This document shows, piece after piece, positions 14,869 through 26,996 of a stretch of 64,000 nt of DNA. A program made the translations under genes and the position numbers. Source of the stretch: Acholoe squamosa (lineage: Eukaryota; Annelida; Polychaeta; Phyllodocida; Polynoidae). Under the pieces are notes generated by a model that did no database searches, was not told the DNA's origin, and saw only the letters and a list, made by a program, of their open reading frames with translations. The stretch is taken from contig OX439046.1 of assembly GCA_949317995.1 (NCBI GenBank), forward strand, positions 76,756,786 to 76,820,785, read 5' to 3'. The stretch's first letter is position 1; each line of letters begins with the position of its first letter.

Positions 14869-17800
14869 TATACAGCTATACAGCTATATACAGCTATATA
14901 CAGCTATATACAGCTATATACAGCTATATGCAGCTATATGCAGCTATATACAGCTATATGCAGCTATATACAGCTATATACAGCTAAATACAGCTATATA
15001 CAGCTATATGCAGCTATACAGCTATACAGCTATATACAGCTATGCAGCTATATGCAGCTATATACAGCTATATGCAGCTATATACAGCTATATACAGCGA
15101 TATGCAGCTATACAGCTATACAGCTATGCAGCTATATGCAGCTATACAGCTATATGCAGCTATATGCAGCTATATGCAGCTATATGCAGCTATACAGCTA
15201 TACAGCTATTTACAGCTATACAGCTATATACAGCTATACAGCTATGCAGCTATATGCAGCTATATGCAGCTATATGTAGCTATATGCAGCTATATACAGC
15301 TATACAGCTATATACAGCTATATACAGCTATACAGCTATATGCAGCTATATACAGCTATATGCAGCTATATACAGCTATACAGCTATGCAGCTATATGCA
15401 GCTATACAGCTATATACAGCTATATGCAGCTATATACAGCTATACAGCTATGCAGCTATATGCAGCTATACAGCTATATACAGCTATAAAGCTATATACA
15501 GCAATACAGCTATGCAGCTATGCAGCTATACAGCTATATACAGCTATATGCAGCTATACAGCTATATACAGCTATATGCAGCTATATACAGCTATACAGC
15601 TATGCAGCTATATGCAGCTATACAGCTATATACAGCTATACAGCTATATGCAGCTATATACAGCTATATGCAGCTATACAGCTATATACAGCTATATGCA
15701 GCTATACAGCTATATACGGCTATACAGCTATATGGAGCTATACAGCTATATACATCTATACAGCTATATGCAGCTATATGCAGCTATATACAGCTATACA
15801 GCTATATGCAGCTATACAGCTATATGGAGCTATACAGCTATTTACAGCTATATACAGCTATATACAGCTATATGCAGCTATATGCAGCTATATGCAGCTA
15901 TATACAGCTATACAGCTATATACAGCTATATACAGCTATGCAGCTATATGCAGCTATACAGCTATATACAGCTATACAGCTATACAGCTATATACAGCTA
16001 TATACAGCTATACAGCTATATACAGCTATATACAGCTATATGCAGCTATATACAGCTATATGCAGCTATACAGCTATATACAGCTATACAGCTATATGCA
16101 GCTATATACAGCTATATGCAGCTATATACAGCTATATACAGCTATACAGCTATATGCAGCTATACAGCTATATGCAGCTATAAAGCTATATACAGCTATA
16201 CAGCTATACAGCTATATGCAGCTATATGCAGCTATATACAGCTATATGCAGCTATATACAGCTATATACAGCTATACAGCTATATACAGCTATATACAGC
16301 TATATACAGCTATACAGCTATACAGCTATATACAGCTATATACAGCTATATGCAGCTATATACAGCTATATGCAGCTATACAGCTATATGCAGCTATATA
16401 CAGCTATATACAGCTATACAGCTATACAGCTATATGCAGCTATATACAGCTATATGCAGCTATATACAGCTATATACAGCTATACAGCTATATACAGCTA
16501 TATACAGCTATATACAGCTATACAGTTATACAGCTATATGCAGCTATATGCAGCTATATACAGCTATATACAGCTATATACAGCTATATGCAGCTATGCA
16601 GCTATACAGTTATATACAGCTATATGCAGCTATACAGCTATACAGCTATATACAGCTATATGCAGCTATATGCAGCTATATACAGCTATATACAGCTATA
16701 TACAGCTATATGCAGCTATGCAGCTATACAGTTATATACAGCTATATGCAGCTATACAGCTATATGCAGCTATATGCAGCTATACAGCTATATGCAGCTA
16801 TATACAGCTATATACAGCTATATACAGCTATACAGCTATTTGCAGCTATACAGCTATATACAGCTATACAGCTATTTACAGCTATACAGCTATATGCAGC
16901 TATGCAGCTATACAGCTATATGCAGCAATATGCAGCTATACAGCTATATGCAGCTATATACAGCTATATACAGCTATATACAGCTATACAGCTATTTGCA
17001 GCTATACAGCTATATACAGCTATACAGCTATTTACAGCTATACAGCTATATGCAGCTATGCAGCTATACAGCTATATGCAGCTATATGGAGCTATACAGC
17101 TATATACAGCTATACAGCTATATGCAGCTATACAGCTATATACAGCTATACAGCTATATGCAGCTATACAGCTATATGCAGCTATATGCAGCTATATACA
17201 GCTATATACAGCTATATGCAGCTATATGCAGCTATGCAGCTATACAGCTATATACAGCTATATACAGCTATATGCAGCTATATACAGCTATATACAGCTA
17301 TATGCAGCTATATGCAGCTATGCAGCTATACAGCTATATACAGCTATATACAGCTATATACAGCTATACAGCTATATGCAGCTATACAGCTATATACAGC
17401 TATATGCAGCTATACAGCTATATACAGCTATATGCAGCTATACAGCTATATGCAGCTATACAGCTATATGCAGCTATATGCAGCTATATACAGCTATATA
17501 CAGCTATATGCAGCTATATGCAGCTATGCAGCTATACAGCTATATACAGCTATATACAGCTATATACAGCTATACAGCTATATACAGCTATACAGCTATA
17601 TGCAGCTATACAGCTATATACAGCTATATGCAGCTATATACAGCTATATACAGCTATACAGCTATATACAGCTATATGCAGCTATATACAGCTATACAGC
17701 TATATGCAGCTATGCAGCTATATACAGCTATATTGAGCTATACAACTATATGCAGCTATACAGCTATATGCAGCTATACAGCTATGCAGCTATATGCAGC

Positions 17801-20800
17801 TATATGCAGCTATACAGCTATATGGAGCTATACAGCTATATGCAGCTATACAGCTATATGCAGCTATATGCAGCTATATACAGCTATACAGCTATATACA
17901 GCTATACAGCTGTGCAGCTATTTGCAGCTATATGCAGCTATACAGCTATATGGAGCTATACAGCTATATGCAGCTATACAGCTATATACAGCTATTTACA
18001 GCTATATACAGCTATATGCAGCTATATGCAGCTATACAGCTATATGCAGCTATACAGCTATATGCAGCTATACAGCTATACAGCTATACAGCTATACAGC
18101 TATACAGCTATACAGCTATATGCAGCTATATGCAGCTATATACAGCTATATACAGCTATATACAGCTATATACAGCTATACAGCTATATGGAGCTATACA
18201 GCTATATACAGCTATATGCAGCTATATACAGCTATATACAGCTATATGCAGCTATACAGCTATATGCAGCTATACAGCTATATGCAGCTAAATACAGCTA
18301 TATACAGCTATATACAGCTATATACAGCTATACAGCTATATACAGCTATATACAGCTATATACAGCTATATACAGCTATATGCAGCTATATGCAGCTATG
18401 CAGCTATACAGCTATACAGCTATATACAGCTATATGCAGCTATATACAGCTATACAGCTATACAGCTATATACAGCTATATGCAGCTATATGCAGCTATA
18501 TACAGCTATACAGCTATATGCAGCTATATACAGCTATATACAGCTATATACAGCTATGCAGCTATATACAGCTATATACAGCTATATGCAGCTATACAGC
18601 TATACAGCTATATGCAGCTATACAGCTATACAGCTATATACAGCTATATGCAGCTATACAGCTATACAGCTATATACAGCTATATACAGCTATACAGCTA
18701 TGCAGCTATATACAGCTATACAGCTATACAGCTATATACAGCTATATGCAGCTATATGCAGCTATATACAGCTATACAGCTATATGCAGCTATATACAGC
18801 TATATACAGCTATACAGCTATATACAGCTATACAGCTATATGCAGCTATATACAGCTATATACAGCTATACAGCTATATGCAGCTATATACAGCTATATA
18901 CAGCTATACAGCTATATACAGCTATACAGCTATACAGCTATACAGCTATACAGCTATATACAGCTATACAGCTATACAGCTATACAGCTATACAGCTATA
19001 TACAGCTATATACAGCTATATACAGCTATATACAGCTATATACAGCTATATACAGCTATACAGCTATACAGCTATACAGCTATATACAGCTATACAGCTA
19101 TACAGCTATATGCAGCTATACAGCTATATACAGCTATACAGCTATACAGCTATATACAGCTATATACAGCTATATGCAGCTATACAGCTATACAGCTATA
19201 TGCAGCTATATACAGCTATATGCAGCTATATACAGCTATATACAGCTATATGCAGCTATACAGCTATACAGCTATATACAGCTATATACAGCTATACAGC
19301 TATGCAGCTATATACAGCTATATACAGCTATACAGCTATACAGCTATACAGCTATATACAGCTATACAGCTATATGCAGCTATATACAGCTATACAGCTA
19401 TATACAGCTATACAGCTATATGCAGCTATACAGCTATATGCAGCTATACAGCTATATGCAGCTATACAGCTATATGCAGCTATGCAGCTATACAGCTATA
19501 CAGCTATTTACAGCTATATACAGCTATATACAGCTATACAGCTATACAGCTATACAGCTATATACAGCTATACAGCTATATACAGCTATACAGCTATATA
19601 CAGCTATACAGCTATACAGCTATATACAGCTATATACAGCTATATACAGCTATATACAGCTATATACAGCTATATACAGCTATATACAGCTATATGCAGC
19701 TATATGCAGCTATATACAGCTATGCAGCTATATACAGCTATTTACAGCTATATACAGCTATATACAGCTATATGCAGCTATATGCAGCTATATGCAGCTA
19801 TATACAGCTATGCAGCTATATACAGCTATTTACAGCTATATACAGCTATATACAGCTATACAGCTATATGCAGCTATATACAGCTATATACAGCTATATA
19901 CAGCTATACAGCTATATACAGCTATACAGCTATACAGCTATACAGCTATATACAGCTATATGCAGCTATACAGCTATATACAGCTATACAGCTATATACA
20001 GCTATATGCAGCTATGCAGCTATACAGCTATATGCAGCTATATACAGCTATATGAAGCTATACAGCTATATGCAGCTATACAGCTATATGCAGCTATACA
20101 GCTATATGCAGCTATATGCAGCTATATGCAGCTATACAGCTATATACAGCTATACAGCTATATACAGCTATATACAGCTATATGCAGCTATATACAGCTA
20201 TATGCAGCTATATACAGCTATATACAGCTATATACAGCTATACAGCTATACAGCTATATACAGCTATACAGCTATACAGCTATACAGCTATATGCAGCTA
20301 TATGCAGCTATACAGCTATATACAGCTATACAGCTATATACAGCTATATACAGCTATATGCAGCTATACAGCTATATACAGCTATACAGCTATATACAGC
20401 TATATACAGCTATATACAGCTATATACAGCTATACAGCTATACAGCTATATACAGCTATATACAGCTATATGCAGCTATACAGCTATACAGCTATATGCA
20501 GCTATACAGCTATATACAGCTATATGCAGCTATATGCAGCTATATACAGCTATATGCAGCTATATACAGCTATATACAGCTATACAGCTATATGCAGCTA
20601 TACAGCTATATACAGCTATATACAGCTATACAGCTATACAGCTATATACAGCTATACAGCTATACAGCTATACAGCTATATGCAGCTATATGCAGCTATA
20701 TGCAGCTATACAGCTATATACAGCTATACAGCTATATACAGCTATATACAGCTATATGCAGCTATACAGCTATATACAGCTATACAGCTATATACAGCTA

Positions 20801-22779
20801 TATACAGCTATATACAGCTATATACAGCTATACAGCTATACAGCTATATACAGCTATATACAGCTATATGCAGCTATACAGCTATACAGCTATATGCAGC
20901 TATACAGCTATATACAGCTATATGCAGCTATATGCAGCTATATACAGCTATATGCAGCTATATACAGCTATATACAGCTATATACAGCTATATGCAGCTA
21001 TACAGCTATATACAGCTATATACAGCTATATACAGCTATACAGCTATATACAGCTATATACAGCTATATGCAGCTATATACAGCTATATACAGCTATACA
21101 GCTATATGCAGCTATACAGCTATACAGCTATATACAGCTATACAGCTATATGCAGCTATATACAGCTATAGAGCTATATACAGCTATATGCAGCTATACA
21201 GCTATATGCAGCTATACAGCTATATGCAGCTATACAGCTATATGCAGCTATGCAGCTATATGGAGCTATACAGCTATACAGCTATATACAGCTATACAGC
21301 TATACAGCTATACAGCTATATGCAGCTATACAGCTATACAGCTATATGTAGCTATATGCAGCTATACAGCTATATACAGCTATATACAGCTATACAGCTA
21401 TACAGCTATATACAGCTATATGCAGCTATATGCAGCTATACAGCTATATACAGCTATATACAGCTATATACAGCTATATACAGCTATATACAGCTATATA
21501 CAGCTATACAGCTATATACAGCTATACAGCTATATGCAGCTATACAGCTATATACAGCTATATACAGCTATACAGCTATATACAGCTATATGCAGCTATA
21601 TACAGCTATATACAGCTATATACAGCTATATGCAGCTATATACAGCTATATACAGCTATATGCAGCTATATACAGCTATACAGCTATATGCAGCTATGCA
21701 GCTATATGCAGCTATACAGCTATATACAGCTATATACAGCTATACAGCTATATACAGCTATATACAGCTATGCAGCTATATGCAGCTATGCAGCTATATA
21801 CAGCTATACAGCTATATACAGCTATACAGCTATACAGCTATACAGCTATATACAGCTATATGCAGCTATATACAGCTATACAGCTATATACAGCTATATG
21901 CAGCTATATACAGCTATATACAGCTATATGCAGCTATACAGCTATACAGCTATATACAGCTATACAGCTATATACAGCTATATACAGCTATACAGCTATA
22001 CAGCTATATACAGCTATATACAGCTATACAGCTATACAGCTATATACAGCTATACAGCTATACAGCTATACAGCTATATACAGCTATACAGCTATACAGC
22101 TATATACAGCTATACAGCTATATACAGCTATATGCAGCTATATGCAGCTATACAGCTATATACAGCTATATGCAGCTATATGCAGCTATATGCAGCTATA
22201 TGCAGCTATACAGCTATATACAGCTATACAGCTATACAGCTATACAGCTATATACAGCTATACAGCTATATACAGCTATATACAGCTATATGCAGCTATA
22301 TGCAGCTATACAGCTATATACAGCTATGCAGCTATATACAGCTATATGCAGCTATATACAGCTATGCAGCTATATACAGCTATATACAGCTATATACAGC
22401 TATATGCAGCTATATGCAGCTATACAGCTATATGCAGCTATACAGCTATATACAGCTATATACAGCTATACAGCTATACAGCTATGCAGCTATATACAGC
22501 TATATGCAGCTATATACAGCTATGCAGCTATATACAGCTATATGCAGCTATACAGCTATACAGCTATATGGAGCTATACAGCTATATGCAGCTATATGCA
22601 GCTATACAGCTATATACAGCTATGCAGCTATATACAGCTATATGCAGCTATATGCAGCTATGCAGCTGTATAGGTGTAGAGCTATATACAGATATATGCA
22701 GCTATGCAGATATTTGCAGTTATACAGCTATACAGCTATATGCAGCTATGCAGATATTTGCAGCTATACAGCTATACAG
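14865..22779. repeat. Satellite array A, main body (8/10-bp CAGCTATA units)
   Basis: About 7.9 kb of head-to-tail units CAGCTA followed by TA, TATA, TATG or TG, so unit length alternates irregularly between 8 and 10 bp. Rare variants include CAGCTATTTA, CAGCTATTTG, GAGCTATA and CAGCGATA. Longer duplications exist inside the array: a run with TTTG/TTTA variants at about 16833-16945 recurs 156 bp later. Units decay at the right end (from about 22665) into AGATATATGCAG variants before unique sequence. The forward strand lacks stop codons in the unit, so one frame runs open from 15042 to 22673 with Tyr/Ser/Ala/Ile/Gln/Leu repeats. The reverse strand has TAG in nearly every unit. I treat these frames as repeat by-products. 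Confidence 0.98.
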
Positions 22780-23266
22780 GGTTGATACACCTTCAGCTTG
22801 AGCTTTTCATGAGTTGCTCACTGGCACTATATCATATACCTGGAGAGTAACTCTTCTGCATGCATTTTAGCATCATGACGACCTAGCTGGGTTAAGTGTC
22901 AGTACATTCCCAGAGGGTCGGCATGATACACAAATGAAGTGTCGCTGGCAGTCTCGCCAGCACTTCATTGATGCATCATGATGACCCATGGGCTTGATGC
23001 ACGACTGCATCAGTGGCCCTCCAAGGGTTAAACGGATAATATTGGCTGATGATTCTTGACAGCTTCATATGCAGCTTATTTCATCTGTAACTGAGGTGTG
23101 AGACACTTTTCTCTCAGGTAAGACCTATTACTGTCTATTATCAGCTTTCCCGATCCTTTTTCCTCTTCATGTATGTCTGGTTCTTCTATGTGGCTAAGGC
23201 TACCAGGCTGAATCAATACCCCTCGTTCCGTCTCACAGTGGAAGTGACTTTTATTCACACCACATA
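22780..23266. other. Spacer with a foldback-family copy
   Basis: Unique AT-rich sequence after array A. It holds one copy of the GGGTCGGCATGAT foldback family (22915-22987, listed below) and its conserved tail to about 23032. No coding region is supported. Confidence 0.6.
22915..22987. repeat. Foldback (palindromic) repeat copy 1
   Basis: Begins GGGTCGGCATGAT and ends ATCATGATGACCC. The arms read toward a centre of AATGAAGTG / CACTTCATT, with about 15 bases of loop containing CGCTGGCAGTCTCGCCAGC. A tail CATGGGCTTGATGCACGACT... to about 23032 is shared with the copies near 26.9 and 33.0 kb. Likely a miniature transposable element. Confidence 0.75.
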
Positions 23267-23447
23267 GGGGCTGTGTACAAATGACGTCATGCAGGGGAGG
23301 GGGGTTAGGCCCGGCATGACAGAAATGTCAGAATTAATTTTCCATATACCTTCAGGATTGCAAAATTCAGCAATAAAACATGACGAGTGGGGAGGGGGAG
23401 GGTCAAAAATGGTCCACAAAAGCATGACGTCATTTGTACACAGCCCC
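23267..23447. mobile_element. MITE with perfect 26-bp TIRs (181 bp)
   Basis: Starts GGGGCTGTGTACAAATGACG and ends with its exact reverse complement. The TIRs, 23267-23292 and 23422-23447, match over 26 bases. Flanks are ATA on both sides, compatible with a 2-3 bp target duplication. The interior has G-rich tracts just inside both TIRs (about 23293-23308 and 23389-23402). No coding capacity; it would need a transposase supplied elsewhere. Perfect TIRs suggest a recent arrival. The superfamily is not assigned. Confidence 0.9.
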
Positions 23448-23840
23448 ATATCAGTTATATTTAGCTCTCAACAGGACCGCATATATCAAATCGATAGGGC
23501 TGTTCTGATACATAAAAGCAGTGATGCTGATTTACACACATTGGCTGCATTAAATTTTAGGATGCACAGAAATGGTACATCCAGGCTGCTATATGTTTAT
23601 AGTACTTATCTGTATGATTATACCGGGAAGGGATTATAAGGAAGCTAGTGGTTCAGGGAATATCATTCATTTCTGAAACTATTTTCTGTGGGTAGAATAC
23701 TAAAAAGAAAGTGTGCCTTTGCACAAGGTCACTCCTAAAAAAACTGATATATTTGATATGATGTGACCTAGATTAGGCACTGTGAGGCAGGCATCCATAG
23801 TGCGTATGTGTGAGGAGGTGAGGGTTTTTGTTTTATCATC

Positions 23841-24880
23841 TTACTGAAACCAAGAACCCTCTTCTCCAGTATCTTAGGGAGTGGTCATCTTTTAACAAGG
23901 GGGGGGGTTGGTGAAATTCTGCGCGTGCCCGGCAAAAGTTTATCAGTCCCCTCCCTCGGCTGGGTCTGAAGTTTGGCCGTCGCCCCCTCGGAGGGGTCTG
24001 AAATTTTTTTCACCCCCTTTTATTCCTTGCACACTGGGGTTTTCGCTAAAAAGGGGCGAAATCTTTTTTGCCCCCCCCCCTTTGTACCCTCCAAACCCAC
24101 CATCCCCGCCCCCCCCCCCCATTGTTAAAAGAGTGACCACTCCCTTACTGAAATCATTTTCAATCCAGACAAGAAAAAAAAGGTTCTGTGCTAAAAACCA
24201 AGAAGTTGAAATAAGAAGTGATTTGTGTCAGCCTTCAGTTGTAAAACTTGAGGGAGTTGAAGTTGTTATATGTTAATATTTTGTACAGAGTATGAGCTGC
24301 TTTTATTGAAACCAAAACTTATCCATTTCTCACACTGAATCAAGCAATCTTCACTCCTACAGTACAAGATTGCATATATGGAGCTAAGAACCAAGAGGTT
24401 ATACAAGAAGTGATTTGTGTCAGCTTTCTGTGGTAAGACCTGAAGGAGTTGAGGATTTGATCCTGGTTAAGATGCCACAATGCGATAACACAGATAATAC
24501 ATGGACCTCCACAAGCTGGCCCCTGCTGTATTACTACACCGTTGTACTTTGGAGATTGATGCCCCATTGGTCTGCATTGTACATGTATATAGAGTAGGAG
24601 CAGGTTACTCTCTTCTTCATTTACTGACACCAAAACATCTGAGGTGTCCAGGAATCTTACTGAATCAAGGATCTCCACATAAACAGAGGATGAATAATGG
24701 CCTTTGGGTGCAATCTAAATATAAAAAAAAAAAAAATCAATCACAAGAAAAACAGAAAAGCAAAACAAATTGTGTCAGCTGTAAAACATGGAAGGAGGTG
24801 ATCGTGTGTCAGACATTGTAATCCGCTTACACATATAATACATAGATATATACATAAGCTGGCATCTGTTTTATCACAAC
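23841..24880. repeat. Diverged tandem repeat, three copies
   Basis: Copies start near 23841, 24303 and 24621 with TTA(C/T)TGA(A/C)ACC. Each later carries a GTGTCAGC block and a GAGGGAGTTGAAG-like block. After removing the MITE at 23877-24144, copy 1 is about 191 bp. Copies 2 and 3 share a further segment of about 125 bp (ATAATACAT...AAGCTGGC). Short frames across the copies show similar peptides but no recognisable domain. Confidence 0.65.
23877..24144. mobile_element. MITE with 22/23-bp TIRs and TTA target duplication (268 bp)
   Basis: Starts GGGAGTGGTCATCTTTTAAC, and the end is its reverse complement with one small length/base difference (TIRs 23877-23898 and 24122-24144). TTA flanks both sides. 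Long G and C homopolymers sit just inside the TIRs. The third tandem copy at about 24649-24670 preserves the same surrounding sequence with a single CTTACTG, showing the empty site. No transposase is encoded. Confidence 0.9.
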
Positions 24881-25235
24881 ACTTACCACTTGGCCTACCA
24901 CAGCAAGGGCACTAGACAGGGGGGCCCCATGTCACTTGTTGAAGTTATAGAAATGTTCTTGTCTGCTCATCAATTTTAAAGATTGTTAGTCTTGTTTCCT
25001 TGTTGAAGTTAAAAAGTAACCTTGTCCTCGAATTAAAGGACTTTTTCCCCTTGTTGATTACTGAACTGTTTTTTTTAAAGAGGAGGCAAAGGAAACTGAC
25101 GATAACAAAGTGACTTGATTCCAGATAAGCTGCTGTTTAAAATCCTCTTACCTTGATAAGCTGAACCCTCTAATCCTCTCAGCTACAGCCTCCATAGTGC
25201 TTTAACCCATAGTGCAAGTTGATCGTGAGTTCTCC
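24881..25235. other. Non-coding spacer
   Basis: No gene, RNA or clear repeat is seen; AT-rich unique sequence. Confidence 0.5.
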
Positions 25236-25345
25236 CATCATGCCGACCCTATGGGACTGTATCAACCCTGCAGGGTCGGCATGATGCACCAGTGAAGTGC
25301 CGGCAAGCAGTCTCACTAGCACGTCATTGGTGCATCATGATGACC
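25236..25345. repeat. Foldback repeat copy 2, compound
   Basis: CATCATGCCGACCCT (25236-25250) is the exact inverse of AGGGTCGGCATGATG (25272-25286). The second of these opens another foldback that closes with GGTGCATCATGATGACC at 25345. Two overlapping palindromes of the same family therefore lie here, perhaps from nested insertion. Confidence 0.7.
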
Positions 25346-26180
25346 AATGTTTTCCAAAAATCTCAGTTACAAACTGAGGCGACGATATGATATTAATAAA
25401 TTGATTTTTCCTCAGGGCTTTGATAAAAGCTGCACATAATACATTGACACTACTGATGAGATCTGTTTTACAATACGTGAAGAATTGGTGGGCAGGAATA
25501 AGGCTCTTCATCAGGAATTAGAAACAGGAGCTGAATATTGGACACTAAGTGTGTAAATACTGACAACTGTAACAATAGGTATCCCAATAGACAGCCCTCC
25601 GGCTGGCCCTAAACCGGTAAACACACTGATACAGGCACTTTTGAAAATGCTGTGACTCATGACTGAACATATCTGTGATCAGAAGACTGGAAATGAGAGA
25701 CAAAATGTGTCTATCAGGAAAAAACATAAAATTCACCCTATCATGATATTGTCTTGTAGAAATGAAGTAGTGAAGTTGGCCTAAAAGGTCAAATCGGCCA
25801 GAGAAATGGAAAAAAAAATGAATTTTTACTTGTTTTATTCAAATGTTTAATGGTACAGGCATACGGATTACACCACTGTAAGCATGAGATTTAGGGCTTC
25901 ATTTTGGTATATTACAAAGGGGGTATGAGTTATTTTGAAAACATTTCAAATATTTTAACCTGAATTTTCGGAACCTCACATTACCAAACATATCATGGTT
26001 GGTATTGTTAAAAAGGCAATTTATTGCTGTATTCACTGGGCTATTCGGGATAACTATACCATTAACGGGCAGGGTGCACCAGTACAAGAGGTACTGCAGG
26101 AACAAGATGAGGTACTCCAGATCTTTTTCAAATATGTGTGGAAGTTGCTTATTTGGAAAGAACACATTGAAAGAAGAGAT
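25346..26180. other. Non-coding spacer
   Basis: AT-rich, with short frames on both strands but no recognisable product. A TTTTTCCTCAG followed by about 34 open codons (near 25412-25520) was considered as an exon and not accepted. Confidence 0.5.
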
Positions 26181-26381
26181 GTATGCAATGTAGTAAAAGA
26201 AGAAAAAATCATCATTGAACACTCACAAAATCATAATTTAAAAAAATGATAAAATCCAGATCACAATTTTTAATCTTTAAATGGCTGCCAAATCCAAACC
26301 GCTTGACCAATTTTGATGAAGTAAAAAGTTTTTTTCTTCTTTTACTAAAAAGTTTTTTTCTTCTTTTACTACATTGCATAC
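26181..26381. repeat. 28-bp perfect inverted repeat enclosing 145 bp
   Basis: GTATGCAATGTAGTAAAAGA plus eight more bases (26181-26208) recurs as exact reverse complement at 26354-26381. Just inside the right arm a 24-bp segment (26322-26345) is exactly duplicated in tandem (26346-26369). It could be a small foldback element or a replication-slippage product. Confidence 0.85.
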
Positions 26382-26869
26382 AACCAAACTGTTTTCACAT
26401 ATCTAACAACAATATCTGAAAATCTTCTGAGATACCTAGTATCAATAACCAAAGGGTGAAATGGTGGCAGCATGGTGTGAAAATTGGAATTTGACATTAT
26501 TTGTCTTCTCCCATTTTACAAACCAGTGTCAATCTGCTTGTAATTAACAGCTTCATTTTGAAGACCCCATGCCCTACCTGAGTGTGTTTGACATAAGCCA
26601 CTGATGGATGATTATAGGCACCTAATGAGAGAATAGACAACAAGCTTCTTCACATTGACACTCTCTGCTGTCCTATAATGCACCAATGCACCACACTGAC
26701 TGGATGAAAAAGTCCAATCACGAGTCACTAATACCTCACAGGAAGGGTGGACAAGCTGTGACCTTATTCATGGCCAGTGCTACATGGCCAACCAAGGCCA
26801 AAGAAAGAATAGTGTAGGTTTCCAGTAATGGTAACAAAAGTTGAGGTCGAGGTTGATACACTCCTGGAG
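26382..26869. other. Non-coding spacer
   Basis: Nothing recognisable; unique AT-rich sequence. Confidence 0.5.
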
Positions 26870-26925
26870 GGACAGCATGATGCACTAATGAAGTGCCAGC
26901 ACTTCATTGGTGCATCATGCTGTCC
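26870..26925. repeat. Foldback repeat copy 3, 27-bp arms
   Basis: GGACAGCATGATGCAC... to ...GTGCATCATGCTGTCC. The two 27-base arms differ at one position and are separated by two bases, a nearly perfect hairpin. The tail that follows (ATGCATGATGCACTCCTGCTTCAG...) matches the tails of the copies at 22.9 and 33.0 kb. Confidence 0.85.
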
Positions 26926-26996
26926 AATATGCATGATGCACTCCTGCTTCAGTAGCACTGAAAAGGTTTTGTGTGTGACAAATAACTACACTAGAA

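Noticed and set aside
15008-22801. Several very long forward frames in satellite A as genes
   Set aside because: They arise because CAGCTA-based units lack forward stop codons. Three phases overlap, units of 8 and 10 bp rotate the phase, and composition follows the DNA repeat exactly.
25412-25520. Possible exon after TTTTTCCTCAG
   Set aside because: Only about 34 open codons, no donor site and no recognisable peptide.
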